From Betaproteobacteria bacterium HGW-Betaproteobacteria-11 (GTDB taxonomy: Bacteria; Pseudomonadota; Gammaproteobacteria; Burkholderiales; Rhodocyclaceae), in NCBI GenBank assembly GCA_002842395.1, contig PHCV01000007.1, forward strand, positions 1-64,000: 64,000 bases of DNA. Reading direction: 5' to 3'. Shown here piece after piece: positions 16,268-25,382 of this stretch. Under the pieces are notes generated by a model. That model saw only the letters and a program-made list of their open reading frames with translations, was not told the origin of the DNA and ran no database searches. A program made the translations under genes and the position numbers. How positions within the stretch are numbered: position 1 is the first letter of the stretch; every line of letters starts with the position of its first letter.

Positions 16268-17983
16268 CTACATGCGTGCCGTCAGATCGATGACACGGCC
16301 AATTTCCTCGATCGAAGTGGAGCCGTCGCGCACGCGACGCAACCCATCCTCGGCGAGCTGGCGGAAACCTTTTTCCAGGGCGACAGTGCGGATTTCGCGC
16401 AAGGTGGCGCGGCGGCCGATCAGATCGTCGAGATCGCTGTCCAGGCGCAGCAACTCCATGATCGCGATACGGCCGCGATAGCCCTGGTAATCACAGCGGT
16501 CACAACCGGCGGCACGGTAAAGAACTGGCCCCGGCTGGCCGTCGCCGACGCCGAGCAATTTACGTTCGTGGGCCTCGGCGGGGTAGGGCTTGCGGCAGTG
16601 GGTACAGAGACGGCGGACCAGACGCTGGGCAACGACACCGATGATGTTGCCGGCCATGATGTCCGGCAGCACGCCGATGTCGAGCAGGCGCGGAATGGCG
16701 CCGAGCGCCGAGTTGGTATGCAGCGTCGAGTACACCTGGTGGCCGGTCATGGCGGCGCGGAAAGCCATCTCCGCCGTGTCGGCATCGCGGATTTCGCCGA
16801 CCAGGATGACATCGGGATCCTGGCGCATCATCGAGCGTATGCCGTTGGCGAAATCGAGCTTGGCCGATTCGGCGACCGAGGTCTGACGGATCATCGCCAT
16901 CGGATATTCGACCGGGTCTTCGAGGGTCATGATATTCACGCCCTCTTCGTTGATGTGATTGAGCACCGAATAGAGGGTGGTGGTCTTGCCGCTACCGGTC
17001 GGGCCGGTGACCAGAATGATGCCTTCGGGGCGCGCCACCATCAGCTTGAGCATGTCGAGCTGATGATCGTTGAGCCCCAGTCCGTCGAGCGGCACGATGC
17101 CTTTTTCACGGTCGAGAATCCGCAGCACGATATTTTCGCCATGGATGGTCGGCTGCGCGGCGACGCGAAAGTCGATGGCGTTGCCGCTGATGTTGAGTGA
17201 AATCCGGCCATCCTGCGGGGCGCGGGTTTCGGCAATGTTCATGCCGCTCATCACCTTGATGCGCACGGCCATGGCGGCCCAGTAGGATTTATGCAGGGCG
17301 CGAATCTGCCGCAGCATGCCGTCGATGCGATAACGAATGCGCAGAAAACCGGCTTCCGGTTCGAAGTGAACGTCGGAGGCGTTGCGTTTGACGGCATCGG
17401 TAAGCAGCGCATTGATCAGACGGACGACCGGCTGGCTGTACTCTTCCAGCGCGGCGGACAGGCTGCGGTAGTCGATTTCCCCGGTTTCGATCTCGTGCAG
17501 GATGCCATCGATCGACAGCTCATGACCGTAGTACTGATCGATGGCGCGGGCAATTTCGGATTCGCCGGCGAGCAGGGTCTCGATCTGCAAATCGGCGTGA
17601 ATGAGTGCCCGTAGCTTGTCGAGGGCGACGACATCGTTGGGGTCGGCAATCGCGATCTTGAGCCGATGGTCGTTCGGGGAATAGCTGAGCGCCAGCATCA
17701 AGTGACGCTTGGCCAGTTCGCGCGGGATCAGGCGCAGTGCTTCCGGATCGACGATTGAATTGGCCAGGTCGGCCGCGTTCTGGCCCAGCGATTCACCCAG
17801 CGCATCGCGCAGGGTGGCTTCGGAAACGAAACCGAGCGAGACCAGCAGCTTGCCTACCGGCTGGTTCAGTTTCATCTGCTCCAGCAAGGCGATGCGCAGT
17901 TGGTCTTCGCTGATCACGCCGCGCTGGATCAGAACCTGTCCGATCGGACGGCGCTTGGGTGTAGGGATGGCAATCGAGTTCAT
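16268..17983 (-). CDS. mshE: MSHA/type II-type assembly ATPase with MshEN domain
   Basis: Hexameric ATPase powering pilin assembly. 571 residues. The N-terminus carries two tandem MshEN-type motifs (RPIGQVLIQRGVISEDQL and PVGKLLVSLGFVSEATL), the domain known in Vibrio MshE to bind cyclic di-GMP. The ATPase core shows Walker A GPTGSGKTTT, an Asp box, Walker B VILVGEIRD and a tetracysteine zinc site (CTHC...CDRC). c-di-GMP control is inferred from the motifs. Neighbours mshN and mshG match the known order. Confidence 0.92.
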   Translation of the reverse strand: MNSIAIPTPKRRPIGQVLIQRGVISEDQLRIALLEQMKLNQPVGKLLVSLGFVSEATLRDALGESLGQNAADLANSIVDPEALRLIPRELAKRHLMLALSYSPNDHRLKIAIADPNDVVALDKLRALIHADLQIETLLAGESEIARAIDQYYGHELSIDGILHEIETGEIDYRSLSAALEEYSQPVVRLINALLTDAVKRNASDVHFEPEAGFLRIRYRIDGMLRQIRALHKSYWAAMAVRIKVMSGMNIAETRAPQDGRISLNISGNAIDFRVAAQPTIHGENIVLRILDREKGIVPLDGLGLNDHQLDMLKLMVARPEGIILVTGPTGSGKTTTLYSVLNHINEEGVNIMTLEDPVEYPMAMIRQTSVAESAKLDFANGIRSMMRQDPDVILVGEIRDADTAEMAFRAAMTGHQVYSTLHTNSALGAIPRLLDIGVLPDIMAGNIIGVVAQRLVRRLCTHCRKPYPAEAHERKLLGVGDGQPGPVLYRAAGCDRCDYQGYRGRIAIMELLRLDSDLDDLIGRRATLREIRTVALEKGFRQLAEDGLRRVRDGSTSIEEIGRVIDLTARM

Positions 17984-18052
17984 ATGGCCATCATTATGCT
18001 GTATCTATGCCGATCGGCAAACTCCGGGAAGTCTGGTGTTTGCCTGTCTGCT

Positions 18053-19429
18053 TCAGGGCTGCATGGCGCGCAGGCGGGATTCGGCCTGCAACTTGTCGAA
18101 ATTCGCCGGCCGAGTGCTGGCCAGCCGCAGCGCCTGACTGTAATACTCGGCGGCGAGCCGGCTCTGATGCAGGTGTTCGAGACTGATGGCGAGGTTGTAC
18201 AAAATGTCCGGATTCTCCGGTTCGGCATTCCAGGCCTGAAAGTAGGCGGCTTGCGCTTCGCTCCAGCGCCCCTGCCGGGCGTACAGATTGCCCAGCGCAA
18301 ACTGCGGCATGGCAAGTTCCGGCTGGCTGGCGGCCAGGCCCTTGAGCCGGCTTTCGGCGACGACGGGATCGGCTTGTCCGGCAAGATTGATGAGAGCCGC
18401 CTGTGCGGCTGCATCCTGCGGATTGACCTCGATGATCTGCTGATATAGCCCTGCTGCCTGCTCGATCAGGCCTTGGCGCAGAGCGATGGCGGCCAGGCCG
18501 TGGAGCGCGTCGGAATTTTTCGGGTCGGTTTTGAGCGCACGTTCGTATTCGCTGCGCGCGGTGACCAGGTCACCACGGGTGAACGCATCGAAGCCGCGTG
18601 TCAGGGCGGGGTCGATACGTAGCGGCGAGCGGGTCAGGCGAACCGGTTCCTCGCTGCTGTCGCCGGGTCTCGGGCCGTGTTGGACTGTGGCTGCGCGGCG
18701 TGATCCCGCCTCGGATGGGGTGGGCGGTGGAATACGCAGATCCTCCTCCTCGTCCTCATCGTGGCTGCCCGGACCGGGCAGGGCCTTGCCGCCGGTCGTT
18801 TGCGCCGTGATTTGAGGCTGCTCCTGGTTGGCAAGCGGGGCTGCCGTTGTTGTACGCGACGTCATGGCTGGGGCAGGAGGGGAGGCGCCCATGGGCTGGA
18901 GCGCCGGATTGGCCGTCAAACCGGATTTGGGCTGCAACTGCCACCAGAAATAGCCGCCAATGCCGGCAACCGCCAATAACGTCAGCCCACCGAGAACCAG
19001 CCCGAATCGTGAGCCGGATGAGGATGGCTGTTTGGCGGCGAAGACATTACGCGCCGCCGCCTGATCTGGCTGTTGTTGCAGCTTTTCGCCCACCTTTTGT
19101 GCCGGCGAGGGTCGCGCAACAGTTGCCTTGGCTTCACCCGGCGATAGGCCAGGGCGATGGGCTTGTGGACTCCTTTGCCGTTGCGCATCGATAAGGAATT
19201 CAGCATCGAGATGCTCAAGATGAAGCGGCAGGTCGGGCAGACTATTGCTGGCCACGGCGTCATGGCTCGGTGTCGGCTCGACCTGGTTCCCGCTCCCAGG
19301 CTCAGCGGACAGTGGCTCCAGGGCAATGTTTCCGGGGCCGGTACTTTCTGCGCCGGACTCCAGGCTCGTGCCGTTGCCCTGACGCTTGGCCAGTTCGGCC
19401 TTTTTCAGGGCATCCATGAGCAGGCTCAT
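18053..19429 (-). CDS. mshN: MshN-like TPR membrane protein
   Basis: 458 residues: short cytoplasmic start MSLLMDALKKAELAK (typical of the MshN/GspB group), a long acidic/Pro-rich region, one membrane helix (FGLVLGGLTLLAVAGIGGYFWW), a linker with an acidic patch, then TPR repeats over about the last 180 residues (SEYERALKTDPKNSDALHGL; AAYFQAWNAEPENPDILYNL). The start overlaps the mshL stop by four bases. Probably links the platform to the secretin. Confidence 0.82.
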   Translation of the reverse strand: MSLLMDALKKAELAKRQGNGTSLESGAESTGPGNIALEPLSAEPGSGNQVEPTPSHDAVASNSLPDLPLHLEHLDAEFLIDAQRQRSPQAHRPGLSPGEAKATVARPSPAQKVGEKLQQQPDQAAARNVFAAKQPSSSGSRFGLVLGGLTLLAVAGIGGYFWWQLQPKSGLTANPALQPMGASPPAPAMTSRTTTAAPLANQEQPQITAQTTGGKALPGPGSHDEDEEEDLRIPPPTPSEAGSRRAATVQHGPRPGDSSEEPVRLTRSPLRIDPALTRGFDAFTRGDLVTARSEYERALKTDPKNSDALHGLAAIALRQGLIEQAAGLYQQIIEVNPQDAAAQAALINLAGQADPVVAESRLKGLAASQPELAMPQFALGNLYARQGRWSEAQAAYFQAWNAEPENPDILYNLAISLEHLHQSRLAAEYYSQALRLASTRPANFDKLQAESRLRAMQP

Positions 19430-21306
19430 GGCGCATTGCCTTCCTGTACTCCGGGCCGCCTTTGTTCCGGTCCCGGGTTGTTGGCGAAAAATTCACGTGT
19501 CGGTAACTGGCCGCGATAGCCGCGGTAGTCGCCGTTGACGCTGGGGCTGCGAATGATGGTCGGCTTGAGGAAGATGACCAGTTCGGTTTTGGTGTTGGTA
19601 TCGTTGCGGTTGCGGAAGAAGTTGCCGATACCGGGCAGGCTGCCCAGACCGGGAACGGCGTCCGTCTTGTAATCGATCTTGTCTTCCATCAGGCCGCCCA
19701 TCACCGCGATTTCGCCGTCGGCGAGCTGGAGCACGGATTCCATTTCACGGGTTTGAATCTCCGGAACCTTGTTGGGAATGGCGGCGGGAATATCCGGATT
19801 CGGATCGGTCTTGAACCCGGTGACGCGCGAGATGGTCGGCCGCACGTTGAGGATGATCCTGTTGGTTTCGCTGATCTGTGGCGTTACATTCATCACCAGA
19901 CCGACAGAAATCGATTTGGCCGTGGTGGTTACCGACTTGTTGGTGCCGACCTGGTTGGTGGTGGAGTCGGATTTGACCTCGAAGTACACCACGTTGTCGA
20001 CGACCTTGAGCATGGCGGTCTGGTTGTTGAGCACGCTGATCTTCGGGCTCGACAGCACCTTGACGTTGCCGAAGGTTTCAAGCAGCGTGAGGGTGGATGA
20101 GATACCGAGGCCGGGAGCTACGTAGTTGAGCAGGAATGAGGTTCCGGCGGCGGCAAAGGGGTTGGGTACGGCACCCGTTGCGTCGAGTCCGCTCGGTGAC
20201 TGGGCCACCGAGAAGCCAGCCGTTTTGGCGCCAGTTCGCAGGCTGCGCAGGCTCTGCCAATTGATGCCCTGCTGATAGTTGTCGCTCAGCGTGACTTCGG
20301 CAATGGTCGCTTCGATGATGACCTGCCGCCCTGTATTGCGCATGACCTGATCGATGTATTCCTGGATTTTTTCATGCTGGCGCGAGGTCGCGCGGACGAC
20401 AATGACACCGGCTTCCGGGTTGGTGATGACGGAAGCCGCTTCACGGAAGGTGGTGCGCTTGACCACCGTGGTTCCCTGCTGTTGCAGGCTGGCAGGATTG
20501 GGACTTCCGGCCAGCGAGGTTGCTGGGTTGTTGCCTTTGTTCATTGCCGGCTGCGCTCCGGTGCCGGTCGTGGATTGCTGGTCGTCGCGTTCGATGACGG
20601 TTTCGCTGGAACCTTCGGGCAGAATTTTGTCGGTCTCGCGCAGGATGTCCTTGATGTTCTGTGTGATCGACTCCCAGAAATGATTTTGTGCCTTGCTGGT
20701 GACCGTGGTCGTCGAGTTGTTGCCGCTGCCGCTGGTTGCCGTCGTTCCGGCGGCAGTGGAACTGGTCGAGGCGATCTGGGTGTTGATGGAAACGGCGCTG
20801 CTCACATCGCGGGCCATGTTGACATAGTCAACCTTGTAGGTGCGCAGGAACGGTGAATCGGGCATCACGAGCAAATTCGGGCCATCGAGTTCCCAACGCA
20901 TGTCGACCTGTTTGGCGATTCGCGTCAGGATTTGCTGGAGTGTCTGGTCGATGGCGTTGAGGGTGACGATCCCGTTGATGCCGGGATGCACGTCGATGTT
21001 CAGTTTGGCATCGCGGGACAGGGCGAAAAGAAGGTCCTGCACCGGGATGTTGCGCACGGAAACCGAGTAGGTCTCGACTTTTGCCGCTGCTCTGGGACGG
21101 GGAAGCGCGGCCGTGGCTGCAACAGGGGCGGGGATGTCTTTTTCGGCTACGGATGGAGCCGCTGTTTCCGCGCGCAGGTGGCCGTCCGCAGGGGTCGGCG
21201 GCTGGAGCGTGCCGCAGGCGGCCAAGAGGAAGCAGGCGCCGAGGCCGGCGATCCGAGCGAGTTGGGCGGAAAAAAAAGCAGGTTTCAACTTGGAGTGTGG
21301 GCGCAC
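19426..21306 (-). CDS. mshL: Secretin lipoprotein, MshL family
   Basis: Outer-membrane channel of the MSHA-like machine. 626 residues, GTG start at 21306 behind GGGGGA. Lipobox LLAAC with Cys31, an STN/N0 domain (VETYSVSVRNIPVQDLLFAL), ring-building N domains with a long Ser/Thr/Gly-rich insert, and the C-terminal secretin domain with VPGLGSLPGIGNFFRN and LVIFLKPTII. The lipidated N-terminus suggests self-piloting to the outer membrane. A candidate sigma-70-type promoter lies just upstream. Confidence 0.92.
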   Translation of the reverse strand: MRPHSKLKPAFFSAQLARIAGLGACFLLAACGTLQPPTPADGHLRAETAAPSVAEKDIPAPVAATAALPRPRAAAKVETYSVSVRNIPVQDLLFALSRDAKLNIDVHPGINGIVTLNAIDQTLQQILTRIAKQVDMRWELDGPNLLVMPDSPFLRTYKVDYVNMARDVSSAVSINTQIASTSSTAAGTTATSGSGNNSTTTVTSKAQNHFWESITQNIKDILRETDKILPEGSSETVIERDDQQSTTGTGAQPAMNKGNNPATSLAGSPNPASLQQQGTTVVKRTTFREAASVITNPEAGVIVVRATSRQHEKIQEYIDQVMRNTGRQVIIEATIAEVTLSDNYQQGINWQSLRSLRTGAKTAGFSVAQSPSGLDATGAVPNPFAAAGTSFLLNYVAPGLGISSTLTLLETFGNVKVLSSPKISVLNNQTAMLKVVDNVVYFEVKSDSTTNQVGTNKSVTTTAKSISVGLVMNVTPQISETNRIILNVRPTISRVTGFKTDPNPDIPAAIPNKVPEIQTREMESVLQLADGEIAVMGGLMEDKIDYKTDAVPGLGSLPGIGNFFRNRNDTNTKTELVIFLKPTIIRSPSVNGDYRGYRGQLPTREFFANNPGPEQRRPGVQEGNAP

Positions 21307-21342
21307 GTGATCCCCCGATCTGGCGTGAATGAAATCACCGAT

Positions 21343-21370
21343 AGCATAGCACGTTAGGTTTGCGACGCAA
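21343..21370 (-). promoter_or_regulatory. Candidate promoter of mshL
   Basis: On the minus strand TTGCGT (21370-21365), 16 bases, then TATGCT (21348-21343), with a TGC extension just before the -10. It lies 37 bases upstream of the GTG start of mshL, in the only sizeable gap of the msh gene run. Confidence 0.45.
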
Positions 21371-21416
21371 GCTGATGATTTTTCTCACTCATCTGTTGTA
21401 AAAGTATGCCATGGCG

Positions 21417-21740
21417 TTAGCGCAGGCGAATTACCTGTCGTGGATAGGGTTGGCTGGTCCGTAGCGGCGCCGGCAGATGGGTGATCGCGGCCTTGGCGGC
21501 GGCTCGCGTCGGATATTCCCCGTAAATCACGCCGTAGCGCGGCTTGCCGCTGAGCGATGAAGCGTAGATGCGCAGGTTTTCCAGGTCGATCCCGCTGGCC
21601 TTGGCGCGGTGCAGATAGGTGTACATCTCTTGCATGCGATTGGCATCAATGGTGAGCAACTGAATGAACCAGTGATCGTCGGGCGCTTGCGCCAGCCACA
21701 GACGCCCGGCTTCGAGCCGGGATTGGGTGGCGGCGGCAGC
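21417..21740 (-). pseudogene. SPOR-domain fragment, frameshifted from the MshM-like ATPase gene
   Basis: A clear SPOR-type domain (SRLEAGRLWLAQAPDDHWF, RIYASSLSGKPRYGVIYGEY, ending RQVIRLR) with no start codon of its own. The upstream ATPase gene stops after a Pro/Ala-rich linker. Between them a third frame (21835-21745) also reads as a natural linker (DSLAPSATQPASQPVVAAPP). Two indels of the same sign would rejoin ATPase, linker and SPOR into one protein of about 490 residues. It is therefore a real disruption, a sequencing/assembly error, or a recoding event. Confidence 0.7.
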
Positions 21741-21789
21741 CTGGCTGCCAGTTTTGAATCGGCATTTCGCGCGTCGCTCGGCGGAGCGG

Positions 21790-22902
21790 CTACGACCGGT
21801 TGCGATGCGGGCTGTGTTGCTGACGGTGCAAGGGAGTCGATGTTTGCGCCGGTGGCGGTTTGATTGCGGCTTTGGGAGCGATTGCCGGTGGATTGGCTGT
21901 CGGTGAACCCTGGGCGGTCGCTGGCGGTACAGTGGGGATCGGGGCCGGCAGCACGGCTGGCGCAGGGATTGTCGGGTGCATTTCGCTGGCCTGCCAGGCC
22001 ACGGCGGCGAACACGGCAAGCGTCAGAATTCCACCCGCGATGAGCGGTTTTGTCGGCAGATTTTTTGGCGTGCTTCGACCGCCGTAGGCTGTCGTGCTGA
22101 AGTCGCAGTCCCGGATCGCCGCCTGAGCTTCCTTGGCGCCGATTTCGTGTGTTCCGATGGAAAAGGCGGCGAGCAAGGCCTTGTCGGCAAGGATATTGAT
22201 GCGCCGGGTAAGCCCTTGCGAAGCTTGCTCGATCAGCTTCACGGCGGCTGCCGAAAATACGCTGGGGCCGTGATAACCAGCCGCACGCATGCGGAAGTCG
22301 ATGTAGTTGGCGATATCGTCGCGCACCAGCGGCTCGAGGCCGAAGTTGTGGGTTATCCGCTCCTTCAGCTGGCGCATGTCGGGGCGGGCAAGAATGTCGT
22401 TCAGCTCGGGCTGGCCGAATAGCACCAGCTGCAGCAGTTTGTGGCGGTTGGTTTCGAGATTCGACAGCAGGCGAATTTCCTCGAGCGTCTCGGCCGGCAT
22501 GGCATGCGCCTCGTCGATCAGCACGACGACGCGGCGGCCTTCGCCATGAGACTCGATCAAGTGTTCCTGCAGGCTGCGCAGAACCTGCGCCAAGCGGGCG
22601 GTTTCAGGGATGGGCAGGCGCAGTTCGTCGGCAATCGCGTAGAGAATATCTTCGCGCGAGAGCGAGGGATTGGCGAGGTAGATCAGGGTGACGTTGGCCG
22701 GCAGGTGTTCCATCAGCACCCGGCAAAGCATGGTCTTGCCGCTACCGACTTCACCGCTGACTTTGACGATGCCTTCATCGTGGGTGATGGCGTAGACCAG
22801 TGCATCGAGCGTCGCGCCACGATTGGCGCCGTCGAAGAAAAAGTCGGTATGCGGGGTAATGCGAAAGGGTGGTTCGCGCAGGCCGAAGTGTTCGAGATAC
22901 AT
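21790..22902 (-). CDS. mshM: MshM/ExeA-like AAA ATPase
   Basis: AAA ATPase of the ExeA/GspA/MshM group, thought to help secretin assembly through peptidoglycan. 370 residues: start MYLEHFGLREPPF typical of the group, Walker A GEVGSGKTMLCR, Walker B VVVLIDEAHAM, then a membrane helix (LIAGGILTLAVFAAVAW) and a periplasmic Pro-rich linker where the frame ends. The expected C-terminal SPOR/peptidoglycan-binding part is encoded downstream in another frame. It lies 27 bases after the sigma-54 regulator gene. Confidence 0.88.
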   Translation of the reverse strand: MYLEHFGLREPPFRITPHTDFFFDGANRGATLDALVYAITHDEGIVKVSGEVGSGKTMLCRVLMEHLPANVTLIYLANPSLSREDILYAIADELRLPIPETARLAQVLRSLQEHLIESHGEGRRVVVLIDEAHAMPAETLEEIRLLSNLETNRHKLLQLVLFGQPELNDILARPDMRQLKERITHNFGLEPLVRDDIANYIDFRMRAAGYHGPSVFSAAAVKLIEQASQGLTRRINILADKALLAAFSIGTHEIGAKEAQAAIRDCDFSTTAYGGRSTPKNLPTKPLIAGGILTLAVFAAVAWQASEMHPTIPAPAVLPAPIPTVPPATAQGSPTANPPAIAPKAAIKPPPAQTSTPLHRQQHSPHRNRS

Positions 22903-22929
22903 GACGAGGTGCCGGTCGGGTGATTGCGG

Positions 22930-24375
22930 CTATTGGGCCGGGGGCCGTCTGGCGCGGCCTAGGGCGTCGATGCGATTATAGAGGGTGGTGCGGTTGACAC
23001 CCAACAGCCGGGCGACCCGGCTCAGATTGTCGTGGGCAAGCTGGCGGGCAGCTTCGATGTAAGCTTCTTCCCAGCGGCGCAGGGTGGCGTCGAGATTGAA
23101 ATCGGCATGGCTTTGCAATTCGCGCAAGGCATGGGCCACGAGTTCGGCGTCGCTGGAAAAAGTCGGCGCTGGCGGAACGGCGACGGAAGCCTGGGCCAGG
23201 GCTGTGGTGCCGGCGATATCGAGTTCACCTTCGATCTCGTGCAAACCGACCGTGCCCCCGGGATATTTGGTGACCAGACGAATGGCGATGTTGCGCAATT
23301 CCCGCACGTTGCCGGGAAACGGGTAGCCGAGTAGTCGCTCGATGGTTTTCGGCTCCAGGGTGACCAGCGGCAAACCGGCCTGTGTGGCGTAAAGCGCACA
23401 GAAGTGATCGAGCAGGCGCAGGCGATCTTCACCCAGATCACGCAGCGGAGGAACGGTGACGGTGAACACCGAGAGCCGGTGGTAGAGATCGGCCCGGAAA
23501 CGGCCGGCCTGCACTTCCTTTTTCAGGTCCCGGTTGGTGGCCGCGATGATGCGGGCGGTGGAATGCCGTGCCTGGGTTTCTCCGATTCGTTGAAATTCGC
23601 CGTTTTCCAGTACCCGCAACAGCTTGGGTTGCAGTTCCAGCGGCAATTCGCCGATTTCGTCAAGGAACAGTGTGCCTCCGCCAGCTTCCTCGAAATAGCC
23701 GGCACGTGCGCCAGAGGCCCCGGTGAAGGCGCCCTTGCCGTGTCCGAACAGGGTAGCCTCGACCAGGTTGGGGGAAATGGCGGCGCAGTTTAGTGTCAGA
23801 CAGGGTTTGTCATGGCGATCCGAGAGCAGGCAGAGGGCGCGGGCCACCAGCTCCTTGCCGCTACCCGATTCGCCCTCGATCAGCACAGGGAAAGGAGAGT
23901 TGGCAAACTGGCGCAATTGTGTGCGCAGATGTTGCAAGGGCGGGCTGTCGCCGATCAGGCCGTCGGTTGCCGAGGTATCGGTAAAGGCCAGTACACGCCG
24001 GATCAGTTGGCGCAAGTACTCGGGATCGGCCGGTTTGGCGACGAACTCGGTGGCGCCTAGGGCCCGCGCATGACGGGCGTTGGCTTCCTCGCTCTGCCCC
24101 GAGAGGACGACGATGCGGGTGTTCGGTGCATGAGCAAGAATGTCGGCGATCAGGGCGAAACCTTCGTCCGGGCGATGCGGCGTTGGTGGCAGACCGAGGT
24201 CGATCAGCGCCAGTGCCGGGGAGAGCCCCTGCTGCCGCAACAGTTCGACCGCTTCTGCGCGCGCCGCCGCGGTGGTGACGGCATAGTCGCGGCCAAGAAA
24301 ATAGACCAGCGTGTCGGTGATCAGCGGGTCATCATCGACGATCAACAGGGTGGTTTTGCCGGCGGGGGCGTTCAC
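22930..24375 (-). CDS. Sigma-54-dependent response regulator (NtrC family)
   Basis: 481 residues, GTG start at 24375. Receiver domain (LLIVDDDPLI; phospho-acceptor Asp in LALIDLGLP), a sigma-54 AAA+ domain with Walker A GESGSGKELVAR, the sigma-54-contacting GAFTGA loop, Walker B GGTLFLDEIGEL and the R-finger region RADLYHRLSVF, and a C-terminal Fis-type HTH (LSRVARLLGVNRTTLYNRI). A perfect copy of the 24-bp repeat lies in the linker before the HTH and is read as VPPAPTF. No partner histidine kinase is adjacent. It heads the MSHA-like genes, and the only sigma-54 promoter I found lies in front of the short pilin gene at 60300, so pilin control is an attractive inference. Confidence 0.93.
   Translation of the reverse strand: MNAPAGKTTLLIVDDDPLITDTLVYFLGRDYAVTTAAARAEAVELLRQQGLSPALALIDLGLPPTPHRPDEGFALIADILAHAPNTRIVVLSGQSEEANARHARALGATEFVAKPADPEYLRQLIRRVLAFTDTSATDGLIGDSPPLQHLRTQLRQFANSPFPVLIEGESGSGKELVARALCLLSDRHDKPCLTLNCAAISPNLVEATLFGHGKGAFTGASGARAGYFEEAGGGTLFLDEIGELPLELQPKLLRVLENGEFQRIGETQARHSTARIIAATNRDLKKEVQAGRFRADLYHRLSVFTVTVPPLRDLGEDRLRLLDHFCALYATQAGLPLVTLEPKTIERLLGYPFPGNVRELRNIAIRLVTKYPGGTVGLHEIEGELDIAGTTALAQASVAVPPAPTFSSDAELVAHALRELQSHADFNLDATLRRWEEAYIEAARQLAHDNLSRVARLLGVNRTTLYNRIDALGRARRPPAQ
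23159..23182 (+). repeat. Interspersed 24-bp repeat, copy 4 (inside NtrC-family regulator)
   Basis: Perfect consensus match (variable bases ga, ACGGCG). Read antisense in the regulator as AVPPAPTF, in the linker between the AAA+ and HTH domains. Confidence 0.9.
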
Positions 24376-24422
24376 GATAGCAGGTGCGCTCGATGTGCAT
24401 TCAGGGCGGAATCGGTGGTCGC

Positions 24423-24428
24423 ATCATA
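24423..24428 (-). promoter_or_regulatory. Candidate -10 element of the regulator gene
   Basis: TATGAT on the minus strand (5 of 6 to consensus), about 48 bases upstream of the GTG start. A -35 is unclear; CCTTGC at 17-base spacing is weak. Confidence 0.3.
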
Positions 24429-24517
24429 AGGCAATGTCAAGCAGCGCAAGGCGATGAGTGAATGGCATTTCCCCCTTACTTCCTCGTACTCCGGGTGAGG
24501 GTCGGACGCGGTGATTC

Positions 24518-24526
24518 TGCTACAAT
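24518..24526 (+). promoter_or_regulatory. Candidate extended -10 promoter of the mla operon
   Basis: TGCTACAAT: a TGn-extended -10 with TACAAT (5 of 6). Transcription would start near 24533, which favours the GTG at 24558 as the mlaF start over upstream ATGs. No good -35 is visible, as expected for extended -10 promoters. Confidence 0.45.
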
Positions 24527-24557
24527 GCCGCGCTGCGAAATAACCGGTTGTCCCGGT

Positions 24558-25382
24558 GTGAATATACCCCAGGAATCCCTCGTCGAAATCCGCAATCTGA
24601 GCTTCTCCTACGATAGCCGCCCCATTCTCTCCGGGATCAACATGACGATCCCGCGAGGCAAGGTGGTGGCCATCATGGGTAGTTCCGGCTGCGGCAAGAC
24701 CACCACCCTGCGCTTGATCGGCGGCCAGCTCAAGCCGACCTCCGGCGAGGTACGGGTCGGCGGGCAGGTGGTGCACGAGCTCGATGCCGGCGGACTTTAT
24801 GCGCTGCGCCGGCGGATGGGCATGCTTTTCCAGTTCGGCGCGCTGTTCACCGATATGTCGGTATACGACAACATCGCTTTCCAGATGCGTGAGCATACCA
24901 ACCTCCCCGAAGCCATGATCCGCGATCTGGTACTGATGAAGCTGCACGCGGTGGGCTTGCGTGGCGCGCACAACCTGATGCCTTCGGAACTGTCCGGCGG
25001 CATGGCGCGGCGGGTGGCGCTGGCGCGGGCGATTGCGCTCGATCCGATGCTCATCATGTACGACGAGCCCTTCGCTGGTCTCGATCCGATTTCACTGTCG
25101 ATCGTCGGCGAGTTGATTCGCAAGCTGAACGATGCGCTCGGCGCAAGTTCCATCGTGGTGACGCATGACGTGCAGGAATCGCTGAAAATGGTCGATTACG
25201 TCTACTTCGTCTCCGAAGGGAAAATCGTTGCCGAGGGAACGGCCGAGGAAATGAAGCATTCGACGGCGCCCTATGTGCATCAGTTTGTCTGGGGCGAAGC
25301 GGATGGCCCGGTGCCGTTCCATTATCCCTCACGCATGGCGTATGACGAAGAATTGCTGAAACGCGAGGTGGCGCGTGATTGA
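24558..25382 (+). CDS. mlaF: Phospholipid transport ABC ATPase MlaF
   Basis: ATPase of the Mla system, which keeps the outer membrane asymmetric by retrograde phospholipid transport. 274 residues from a GTG start giving [18 protein letters not shown], the usual MlaF beginning. Walker [12 protein letters not shown]-loop [13 protein letters not shown], signature LSGGMARR, Walker [13 protein letters not shown] and switch His VVTHD. Upstream in-frame ATGs precede the predicted transcription start. It overlaps mlaE by eight bases. Confidence 0.95.
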   Translation: MNIPQESLVEIRNLSFSYDSRPILSGINMTIPRGKVVAIMGSSGCGKTTTLRLIGGQLKPTSGEVRVGGQVVHELDAGGLYALRRRMGMLFQFGALFTDMSVYDNIAFQMREHTNLPEAMIRDLVLMKLHAVGLRGAHNLMPSELSGGMARRVALARAIALDPMLIMYDEPFAGLDPISLSIVGELIRKLNDALGASSIVVTHDVQESLKMVDYVYFVSEGKIVAEGTAEEMKHSTAPYVHQFVWGEADGPVPFHYPSRMAYDEELLKREVARD

